Shown here: positions 10,882-17,482 of the stretch, piece by piece | Layout of the letters: every line of letters begins with the position of its first letter | Numbering within the stretch: position 1 is the first letter of the stretch | NCBI GenBank assembly: GCA_000828835.1 | Contig: AP014633.1 | Span: 3,286,001-3,350,000, forward strand | Length of the DNA: 64,000 nucleotides | DNA from: Thioploca ingrica | GTDB taxonomy: Bacteria; Pseudomonadota; Gammaproteobacteria; Beggiatoales; Beggiatoaceae | Direction of reading: 5' to 3' | Translations under genes and position numbers: made by a program | The notes under the pieces: model-generated | The model's database searches: none | What the model saw: only the letters and a program-made list of their open reading frames with translations | Told to the model about the DNA's origin: nothing

Positions 10882-13209
10882 ATGTCAAACTTAGCTAGAA
10901 TGATTATTGGATTAGGATGGTGCTTTATTAGCTTATCGATTTACGCTAAACCGACTTTAGGCACCTGCACTAATTATTTTAAACCACCCCTGTTAAAAGA
11001 AGATGGGCAAATTAGCACGACTTTAGCAGTACGCGTATTACGTCACGATGCCCCCGTTTACTCAGAAGAAACGGCTGATAAAATCAAAGAAAATTTAGCT
11101 TTTGGCGATAGTTTAGAACCGCTCAAACTCGGTCATCGCGAGCAACAACAACGTATTCAAGTCATGAAACCAGACTCTACTCAACCCTCGGGATGGATGG
11201 ATAGCAGTGATTTATTATGTGCATTCAGTCCGTTGGTCAATGACAAAGGGATAGAACAAAAATTATTTATTAAAACCCCACCCAGTACTGAAAAAAATCC
11301 CCAAAGTGTCACCGCCTATCCTTCGCCGAACGATACCCGCTGTGATCCGAAACAAGGCATTATTTGTAAGCAACTCTCTCGGTTTGAGTTATTCTTTATT
11401 TTTGCCGACGATCCCGAAACCCGACGTTATTTATTAGTGGATGAATTTGATATTACCGGTTATAAACCGCTGATTGGCTGGGTAGATTATGACAAAGGTA
11501 TTCATTGGAACACGGTGCTGGGGCTGCGTCCTCAAGAAAACATTACGGCTTATTCAACCCCACCGACTGATAAAGCTGAAGCCAAACCCGCGATTGAAAT
11601 TCAAGGGGGCAAAATTTGGTATGACCGCAGTCGGATTGCGGAACGAATTCCATTATTAGAGATCGACCAACCTCCTGGGTACTATCACATAGCCGCTGCT
11701 GGTATTGGGATGCCCGGTTTTGAAACCTTGGATACTCAAGTGTTAGAAACGATGAAACAAGTCGACGTGTTTTTCTTATTGGATGGAACCACCAGTATGG
11801 GACCCTACATTCAATCTGCCACCAGTGCCGCTAAAAAAATTGTCAATACCTTGCGTAACAATACCAATTTTATTGAAACTTCCTTTCGATTTGGTTTTCG
11901 AGTTTATCGAGATGTTTTTGCGGATGCGATCCGCACCGATTGTCATGGTGGTATTTGCGAAGGCATGCCTTTAGCGGCAACAACTTGTCACTTAGATACG
12001 ACCGCTACTTACGATAATTGGGTCAAGTTTGATGAGCAACTCAGTCAAGTAAAAGAAACGACTGCTGATCAAGATGATTTTCCGGAACAATTGTTTGCTG
12101 GTCTGGAACACGCCTTACAAGACGTAGCGAGTTGTAAAGATCGGACTAAATTACTGTTTGTCATCGGTGACCACGGTGACGCACAACCACAATTACCGCC
12201 ACAACTGCTTCAACAGTTAAAACAATTCCACAAATTAATCATCTTTTTTATTCAAACCCCGCCGGCGACTAGTCAATCCAACAATCCGCAACAATATCTG
12301 CAAGCCTACCATGATTTTCAAAATCAAGCGCAGGCGATAATTAAATTGCTTATTCCGGCCAAATTTAAAGGCCAAAAAATTAATCGGCGCGAGTATTTAT
12401 TATCACTTAACCAAACGCAATTAGTGGATAAGGTACTAGATTTAGTCAAATTTTATTCAGAAAGTGCTATCGTTAACGAAGTAGCGCAACAAATCCGGGG
12501 TGGCGATTCGTTAGAAAATATCATTAACAAATGGCTGGCTAAAGGCGATATGCCGGTGTTGTATTGGCAATTATTAGACAAAGCCGCGTGTCAACAATTA
12601 GGTAAACAATGTCAAAATTCAATTGATCATCGCGTGATTGATGCTTATATTCCAACTCAGGCTAAAGTAGCCGAAGAAATTCGCTTAACGGCTATTCAAC
12701 TCGATGAATGGCGCGCTATTCTCCGCCGACTTAGTGATGTCAAAATTCGGCCAGTGGAAGATCAACGCTTAGAATTTATTAAAATCTTACGCCAAGAAAT
12801 TCAAGATATTTTAGGCAAACCGCCGGTTTATACCGATGAGGAACAAACTTTAACGGAATTAATGAAACGCAAAACCGGATTGCCCATGCGCAACCAAAGC
12901 CCGCTATTACAATATAGCCTCAAAGAGATTGAAGAAATTCCTCGCTGTGAATTACGTCGTCTCATTACTTGGGTGGATTCAATGCATCAAGTGTTAAATA
13001 ATGTTAGAAGTGCGCCGACGTTAAAAGTCTCCTTTACCCTCAAACCTTATCCACCAGAACAATGTCCATTGGCTACTCCAAAAGGCAAAGCGATTCCGGA
13101 ATTAGTCTTTGATCCGCCTCAAAAAATGGGTGAAACGGAAGAATATCGCTATGATCGCTCCTTTCGGGGTCAAGTGATTTATTGGTTACCGATAGAGTTT
13201 TTACCATGA
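10882..13209 (+). CDS. Secreted von Willebrand factor A domain protein
   Basis: The 775-residue protein starts most plausibly at ATG 10882 (AAGAGG ribosome site); an upstream in-frame TTG at 10852 is less likely. Residues 1-25 form a signal peptide ending near IYAKP. A VWA domain begins near residue 293 with VDVFFLLDGTTSM, giving a metal-site motif DxTxS in place of the usual DxSxS, and includes KLLFVIGDHGD. The N-terminal 290 residues contain SH3-like fragments (LRHDAPVYSEET) and the C-terminal 250 residues are helical without a recognised family. Its stop overlaps the ATG of the LolD-like ATPase gene, so the two are coupled, suggesting a periplasmic sensor or chaperone acting with an ABC system. 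Confidence 0.75.
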   Translation: MSNLARMIIGLGWCFISLSIYAKPTLGTCTNYFKPPLLKEDGQISTTLAVRVLRHDAPVYSEETADKIKENLAFGDSLEPLKLGHREQQQRIQVMKPDSTQPSGWMDSSDLLCAFSPLVNDKGIEQKLFIKTPPSTEKNPQSVTAYPSPNDTRCDPKQGIICKQLSRFELFFIFADDPETRRYLLVDEFDITGYKPLIGWVDYDKGIHWNTVLGLRPQENITAYSTPPTDKAEAKPAIEIQGGKIWYDRSRIAERIPLLEIDQPPGYYHIAAAGIGMPGFETLDTQVLETMKQVDVFFLLDGTTSMGPYIQSATSAAKKIVNTLRNNTNFIETSFRFGFRVYRDVFADAIRTDCHGGICEGMPLAATTCHLDTTATYDNWVKFDEQLSQVKETTADQDDFPEQLFAGLEHALQDVASCKDRTKLLFVIGDHGDAQPQLPPQLLQQLKQFHKLIIFFIQTPPATSQSNNPQQYLQAYHDFQNQAQAIIKLLIPAKFKGQKINRREYLLSLNQTQLVDKVLDLVKFYSESAIVNEVAQQIRGGDSLENIINKWLAKGDMPVLYWQLLDKAACQQLGKQCQNSIDHRVIDAYIPTQAKVAEEIRLTAIQLDEWRAILRRLSDVKIRPVEDQRLEFIKILRQEIQDILGKPPVYTDEEQTLTELMKRKTGLPMRNQSPLLQYSLKEIEEIPRCELRRLITWVDSMHQVLNNVRSAPTLKVSFTLKPYPPEQCPLATPKGKAIPELVFDPPQKMGETEEYRYDRSFRGQVIYWLPIEFLP

Positions 13210-14012
13210 TGACTTGGGGCATGACACTGGATAAAGTTACTACCCGGTGGGAACCTGTGGGCAACAACATTTTAGAAAATATCACCCTAAAATTAGCCAT
13301 TCCTACCACAGCCATCATGTTGCCGCTGATGGGACCCAGTGGTCAAGGCAAGAGTACTTTACTGTATTTACTCGCGGCGCTGAAATGGCCTAGCCAAGGC
13401 GAAATTACTTGGACTTTTCCGGATGGGAAAATCTTTGCGTGGGGTGCGGGTGGTCGTGCTATCCAGACCGATTATTCTAACGATGCTGTTACTTTGCGCC
13501 GCCATTATTTTGGTTTTGCTTTCCAAGGCAGTACGTTATCTCCTTACCTCACCGTGATTGAAAACATTGCTTATCCCCTGTTGCTTCAAGGTCAAGACTG
13601 GGAAACAGCCCTACCCATCGCCAAAAATACTTTAAATGAAGTTTTATTACCTAACGAGAAAAACGATATTAACCAATCGGCTAGTTTCTTAAATCGATTT
13701 CCGGCACAATTATCCGGTGGACAGCGACAACGGGTCGCTTTAGCACAAGCAATCGTTCATGATCCGTATGTATTATTTGCGGATGAACCCACTGGACAAC
13801 TCGATCTCCATACCCGCAAACAAGTTATGATGGTACTTAAACGCTGGGTAGAAAAAAATCGGGGACAACGTTGTCTTATCTGGGTAACTCATCATCATTT
13901 AGGTGATTTAGATTTAATGGGCATTGAACAGCTAATTTTTGTGGACAATAAACAGTGTGTAACCCAAAATCGGGCGGATTTAATTCAATGGATAGCTTGC
14001 TCACAGACCTAA
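13206..14012 (+). CDS. LolD/MacB-type ABC ATPase
   Basis: This 268-residue ATPase has Walker A GPSGQGKST, a Q-loop in FAFQGSTLSPYLTV, the signature LSGGQRQRVALAQAI and Walker B YVLFADEPTGQLD, all characteristic of the lipoprotein-release/MacB/FtsE group. The ATG at 13206 overlaps the previous stop (ATGA), so it is chosen over the GTG 24 bases upstream. No FtsX/MacB/LolC-type permease is encoded nearby; the following gene is a many-helix membrane protein of a different type. The ATPase therefore either works with an unlinked permease or forms an unusual unit with the VWA protein and its downstream neighbour. Molecular function is clear, partner is not. Confidence 0.85.
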   Translation: MMTWGMTLDKVTTRWEPVGNNILENITLKLAIPTTAIMLPLMGPSGQGKSTLLYLLAALKWPSQGEITWTFPDGKIFAWGAGGRAIQTDYSNDAVTLRRHYFGFAFQGSTLSPYLTVIENIAYPLLLQGQDWETALPIAKNTLNEVLLPNEKNDINQSASFLNRFPAQLSGGQRQRVALAQAIVHDPYVLFADEPTGQLDLHTRKQVMMVLKRWVEKNRGQRCLIWVTHHHLGDLDLMGIEQLIFVDNKQCVTQNRADLIQWIACSQT

Positions 14013-14021
14013 AGTTACGCA

Positions 14022-14043
14022 TTCCCACGCTCCAGCGTGGGAA
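14022..14043. repeat. Dispersed hairpin repeat, copy 1 (CGTGGGAACGAGGAA type)
   Basis: Perfect ten-base arms TTCCCACGCT and AGCGTGGGAA enclose a two-base loop, followed by CGAGGAAA. A second copy at 16340-16361 keeps the outer bases and tail but has different stem bases that still pair. The GAGGAA tail of this copy lies at ribosome-site distance from the ATG at 14053, so the repeat supplies the ribosome-binding site of the next gene. Confidence 0.75.
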
Positions 14044-14052
14044 CGAGGAAAT

Positions 14053-16011
14053 ATGTCAATAATCAGAACTACTTTAATAAGATCAAACCTGTTTTTCCGA
14101 GAGATGAGTCTATCAAAACCTCGGCGGGGTATGTTATTAGTAATAATAGGGTTCATCATCGCCATTTTGTTCGTAGGATTGTGGTTGCTGTTCCCGGTTG
14201 GCTCTTTTGGAGTTAATCACGATGCTTTCCTAGAAAACCTTAGTAATTATTTATTGTTATCATTGTTGGGCGCATTGCTGATAGTAGAAAAAATGACGCA
14301 AAGTTCTTCCCCGGTCTCTTCCATTCTACTCGGTGCTATATTAGGAATATTGTTTTTTATTAATATCTTGGGTCTAACAATGGTAGATCTGGCTCAAATT
14401 AACTGGCTAATGAGAGGTGACTGGCAATGGCACTTTCTAGGATGGCATATCTTTAGAAATGAGACGTGGCAATTCCCGTTAGGGAAGATAACCGGTTTTT
14501 GGTTCCCTATGGGAACGTCTATTGGTTATACGGATTCAATTCCATTATTAGCATTACTATTGAAGCCAGTTTCTTCATTTCTACCCTCAGACTTCCAATA
14601 TATTGGCTTATGGCTATTGATTTGTTTCATCTTGCAAGGTATTTTTGCTGCATTGTTGCTACGATTATCCACCAAGAATCTACTCCTCCAAGCAGTGGGC
14701 AGTCTCTTTTTCATCCTCACGCCTATTCTAGTACAACGAATTGGTCATCCCGCCTTATGTGCCCACTGGCTGTTATTAGCGGCATTGTGGTTATATTTCA
14801 AAGCTTGGAATCATAGCTCTTCTTATCAAAAATTAGGTAGTTGGTTATTGCTCATTAGCCTTAGTGCTACTATTCATCCTTATTTAACCGTGATGATGTT
14901 AGGTTTAGCGATCGCTTTTTACATACGTGTTGGTTGGGTGGGCACGCAAAATACTTTCATTTCCACTCTCCTCCCACTGATAGCATTGGGGGTAACTGCT
15001 TTATTCATAGGGTGGCAGGTAGGTTATTTTCTAGTCAGCAGTAGTAACTTAGAAGTGTTTGGTTTGGGATATTACTCGATGAATTTGCTTTCTCCATTCA
15101 ATGCAATGGGGGGAGGTTCAGCCTTATTTAGAGATATACCCTCTGCTACAGAGGGTCAATACGAAGGGTTCAATTATTTGGGTGCCGGCATGTTAGTTCT
15201 GGGAATAGTGGCAGTGTATGAACTGAATAAGCATTTTGTTCAACGTGCTACCTTGAGAAATCTGCTTCCCTTGCTGGTGGTCAGTTTCCTCTTCACGATG
15301 TTGGCTGTCAGTAACAAGGTAACAGTTGGCAGTCAGGTGTTAATTGAGTGGCACAGTGAGTGGCTAAAAGTATTGAGCACGTTTAGAAGCACCGGACGTT
15401 TTTTTTGGCCAGTTCATTATTTGTTACTGTTTACTATTCTCAGTGTGTTAATCAAGCGTAATCCTTCCAGGACTGCCTTTATCTATCTCAGTTTTGGTTT
15501 AACTTTTCAAACTATCGATTTATGGCCAATCTATCAAAGTCATCGTCAAGTCCGTTGGAACCCAGCTTTACATTGGAATCCCCAATTATCGGTTTGGAAC
15601 AATCCTCTCAAGTCAGCTATTTGGGAATTAGCTGCCCCGTATTACCGACATATTACCTTGTTTCCACCAAGTGCCTGCGGGGAAGCCGCTGCTCCTTACC
15701 AACCCTTTGCGTATTTGGCGGGACACCACGGTTTGACGATTAATAGTGGTCAAATGGCGCGCTTTGATGACAAACAAACCGGTGAATATTGTCAACAGTT
15801 ATTAAAAGATCTTCAACAAGGTAAAGTTGAGCATGATACTGTTTATATCGTTCACCCTACCTATCTTGCCAATTTGCAAAAAAATGCTTGCTGTCCTCTA
15901 GTGTGTTCTAAGATTGATGACTTTGAGGTTTGTGTGACAGAACAAAGTTATCTAAGATGGAAGGGAAACTACAGCCAGATAGATACTCTGTTCTCTGTCA
16001 AGCAAAATTAG
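14053..16011 (+). CDS. Polytopic membrane protein, DUF6311-like
   Basis: The 652-residue protein has about twelve hydrophobic segments followed by a soluble C-terminal region of roughly 130 residues. The segments FRNETWQFPLGKI, GFWFPMGTSIGYTDSIPLLA and FQYIGLWLLICFILQG resemble a family of uncharacterised membrane proteins (DUF6311) that look like GT-C glycosyltransferases or YfhO-type proteins. Cys pairs occur near the C-terminus (NACCPLVCSK and FEVCV). It lies 40 bases after the LolD-like gene and its ribosome site is provided by a dispersed hairpin repeat. A role in surface polysaccharide or lipid-linked sugar transfer is plausible but inferred from fold type only. An internal Met at 14104 is an alternative start. 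Confidence 0.7.
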   Translation: MSIIRTTLIRSNLFFREMSLSKPRRGMLLVIIGFIIAILFVGLWLLFPVGSFGVNHDAFLENLSNYLLLSLLGALLIVEKMTQSSSPVSSILLGAILGILFFINILGLTMVDLAQINWLMRGDWQWHFLGWHIFRNETWQFPLGKITGFWFPMGTSIGYTDSIPLLALLLKPVSSFLPSDFQYIGLWLLICFILQGIFAALLLRLSTKNLLLQAVGSLFFILTPILVQRIGHPALCAHWLLLAALWLYFKAWNHSSSYQKLGSWLLLISLSATIHPYLTVMMLGLAIAFYIRVGWVGTQNTFISTLLPLIALGVTALFIGWQVGYFLVSSSNLEVFGLGYYSMNLLSPFNAMGGGSALFRDIPSATEGQYEGFNYLGAGMLVLGIVAVYELNKHFVQRATLRNLLPLLVVSFLFTMLAVSNKVTVGSQVLIEWHSEWLKVLSTFRSTGRFFWPVHYLLLFTILSVLIKRNPSRTAFIYLSFGLTFQTIDLWPIYQSHRQVRWNPALHWNPQLSVWNNPLKSAIWELAAPYYRHITLFPPSACGEAAAPYQPFAYLAGHHGLTINSGQMARFDDKQTGEYCQQLLKDLQQGKVEHDTVYIVHPTYLANLQKNACCPLVCSKIDDFEVCVTEQSYLRWKGNYSQIDTLFSVKQN

Positions 16012-16033
16012 CACGAGTAGGCTGGGTTGAGGA

Positions 16034-16300
16034 ATGAAACCCAGCTTATTCAAATTCAAAACCAACCGCCATCACCTTGTTATTAGCGAGTGTAGTCAAC
16101 ACACGCCCGGTTTCAATCTAAAGCAAATCGACTATCAACCAGGACAATTCGATCTCTATTTGGAAATAGATAATTTACAAGCTTTAGAACATTTAAAACA
16201 GCGTCTGAGTCGCCTTGGTTTTACTGCAGAGATACAATCCGCTACCAGTCGTAGTCAAGTGGTGGAAAGTCGTTTGCGGATTACTCGTTCGCCACGTTAA
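16034..16300 (+). CDS. Small protein resembling the C-terminal domain of GspL
   Basis: The 88-residue product resembles the periplasmic ferredoxin-like C-terminal domain of type II secretion protein GspL: DYQPGQFDLYLEIDNLQALEHL, a hydrophilic stretch, then LSRLGFTAEI and a closing SRLRITR strand. The N-terminal actin-like part and the membrane helix of GspL (about 300 residues) are absent, and no gsp genes flank it. It starts 23 bases after the upstream membrane-protein gene, with GAGGA before the ATG. It is probably a detached fragment of gspL, but a genuine small protein cannot be excluded. Confidence 0.5.
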   Translation: MKPSLFKFKTNRHHLVISECSQHTPGFNLKQIDYQPGQFDLYLEIDNLQALEHLKQRLSRLGFTAEIQSATSRSQVVESRLRITRSPR

Positions 16301-16339
16301 ATCTAAAAGTTTGGCAACCGGTTAGATAGATTCTAAGCA

Positions 16340-16361
16340 TTCCCAATGAGGATATTGGGAA
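16340..16361. repeat. Dispersed hairpin repeat, copy 2
   Basis: Arms TTCCCAAT (16340-16347) and ATTGGGAA (16354-16361) surround GAGGAT, followed by CGAGGAAAAA. Compared with copy 1 at 14022-14043 the sequence GCATTCCCA...TGGGAACGAGGAA is kept, while inner stem bases differ on both sides and pairing is preserved. Confidence 0.7.
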
Positions 16362-16422
16362 CGAGGAAAAAATTCTGTTAAAATAATTTTTATTGATTCT
16401 ATAGGCGTTTCTGGAGAAACAG

Positions 16423-16651
16423 ATGGACAACTTACTCAATAGAATTACCCTAGAAGAGGGCAAATGTGGTAGTCAGCCCTGCATCAGAAAAAAACGTCTG
16501 CGTGTGTGTGATATTTTAGAATTGTTCAGTGTTGGAGCTACCTTTGAAGAAATTTTAGCAGATTACCCCGTTCTTAGAACGAGAAGATATTTATGCCAGC
16601 CTTCTTTACGCAGCACGGCAAACTAATCACACTGTGTTAAAAGTGGCATGA
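16423..16651 (+). pseudogene. DUF433 antitoxin-like gene, frameshifted
   Basis: The first 47 codons read as a DUF433 protein (RITLEEGKCGSQPCIRKKRLRVCDIL, broken here as RITLEEGKCG then QPCIRKKRLRV, then GATFEEILADYP). After PVL the frame changes: one extra base near 16575-16577 diverts it to a stop at 16626. In the shifted frame the expected ending ERED.IYASLLYAARQ continues and terminates at the TGA at 16649-16651. DUF433 proteins commonly pair with DUF5615 PIN-like toxins, and the ATG of such a toxin overlaps this stop (ATGA). The shift would remove the C-terminal third. The break and the restored alignment are read directly from the bases; the toxin-antitoxin role is family knowledge. Confidence 0.75.
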
Positions 16652-16713
16652 AGTTTCTTGTTGTTGATAGTCAGCCGCTTCCTTGAAAGCAAAAATTTAC
16701 CTGCACACCACGT
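16648..16713 (+). pseudogene. DUF5615 PIN-like toxin, N-terminal stub
   Basis: The ATG overlaps the restored stop of the DUF433 gene. The twelve-residue reading MKFLVVDSQPLP matches the start of DUF5615 proteins, in which MKFLVDAQLPP is typical and the Asp is a catalytic residue. A stop follows at once. A shifted frame continues SLKAKIYLHTT before the sequence runs into the palindromic element at 16714-16759. The toxin has thus lost nearly all of its length, apparently at the junction with that element. Confidence 0.6.
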
Positions 16714-16759
16714 ATAGGATGGGTTTCGGCGCAACCAGACGCACCTCTACCCATCCTAT
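16714..16759. repeat. Palindromic dispersed element, copy 1 (GGATGGGTTTCGGCGCAA type)
   Basis: Perfect eleven-base arms ATAGGATGGGT (16714-16724) and ACCCATCCTAT (16749-16759) flank a 24-base centre beginning TTCGGCGCAACCAGACG. A second copy with nearly the same centre lies at 20911-20952. It abuts the truncated DUF5615 reading frame. The pattern is that of a small non-coding mobile palindrome. Confidence 0.75.
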
Positions 16760-16809
16760 GGTGTGTATCTACTGCATAAATGGTGGATAACAAAAAAACG
16801 TTACTCACC

Positions 16810-16944
16810 CTAGCCGGCTTTCAATGGAAAACGTTCTGGATGTTTAATTGATTCAAGACTTAAATCAATATCCAAGTCCGGCCAATAAAGATGATCCGGT
16901 GTCACTGCTTCAACATTAAGTATAGATTTCACCGAAGTAGAAAA
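16810..16944 (-). pseudogene. DUF2442 gene, C-terminal remnant
   Basis: Read on the minus strand, the frame VKSILNVEAVTPDHLYWPDL followed by DIDLSLESIKHPERFPL ends at a TAG at 16810-16812. This matches the C-terminal half of DUF2442 proteins, which are often antitoxin-like partners. It has no start codon of its own and begins exactly where the PIN toxin reading frame breaks off, in a different frame. It therefore looks like the tail of a second gene joined to a truncated PIN gene by recombination. Confidence 0.6.
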
Positions 16945-17213
16945 GATAATTTTATGAGTTGTGAAACTGAGGATTCTTCCAAAGATAAACTTTCAATATG
17001 ATGTAATTGACGTTGTATTTCTATAAAACTCATTGGATCATCTGGTAAAGGCAATTTACCCAATCCATGTTTTATCATCATTTCCCATGCTGATATGACA
17101 CTCAGATAAACAGCATTATCTACATTTTTGAATACTTCTCGTGCAAAGATAGTTAACTGAGGTGAATCGGTTACAAGCCATAGAAAACTACAAGTATCTA
17201 AAAGAATTTTCAC
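16929..17213 (-). CDS. PIN-domain toxin (VapC-like), C-terminally truncated
   Basis: The 94-residue product begins with KILLDTCSFLWLVTD, carrying the first acidic residue of the PIN ribonuclease site, and continues SVISAWEMMIKHGLGKL with the conserved Glu region. Family members run to about 125-130 residues and end in DPFDRMLVAQA-type segments holding the last acidic residues; this ending is missing and replaced by a short tail ending in LSFLLR. The start is GTG overlapping the antitoxin stop by four bases, typical of vapBC. Loss of the C-terminal acidic residues would be expected to disable the nuclease. Confidence 0.75.
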   Translation of the reverse strand: MKILLDTCSFLWLVTDSPQLTIFAREVFKNVDNAVYLSVISAWEMMIKHGLGKLPLPDDPMSFIEIQRQLHHIESLSLEESSVSQLIKLSFLLR

Positions 17214-17452
17214 GATGATTTACCTTCAAAAGCATCAAGCAATTCTTCGGGTAAGGGTTCAAAAAAAGAATCTGGAATAGATAATTTTCCTTTTGCCAGT
17301 CCAATCGGACGAAAGGAGGGTTTGGTATTTTGAGAAACATAGTCCTCTAAATAATCACAAATTAATTCTTCCACGGAAAGACCTTGCACTGAGGTTTTTT
17401 GAATGGCTTTTTCTAGTAAAACGTCACTGATAGTGATAGTTAAATGGGTCAT
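17210..17452 (-). CDS. VapB-like antitoxin
   Basis: The 80-residue protein lies directly upstream of, and overlaps by four bases, the PIN-toxin gene. It begins MTHLTITISDVLLEKA, resembling a ribbon-helix-helix style DNA-binding start, and ends with an acidic tail rich in Pro and Glu (SFFEPLPEELLDAF) like the toxin-wrapping tails of VapB/DUF2281 antitoxins. The segment FRPIGLAKGKL is also frequent in this group. The antitoxin appears intact while its toxin is truncated, a state that can arise once the toxin is lost. It would bind the truncated toxin and autoregulate its own promoter, by family analogy. Confidence 0.75.
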   Translation of the reverse strand: MTHLTITISDVLLEKAIQKTSVQGLSVEELICDYLEDYVSQNTKPSFRPIGLAKGKLSIPDSFFEPLPEELLDAFEGKSS

Positions 17453-17482
17453 CGGTTATTCCTCGCTAAAATGAAAAAACCT

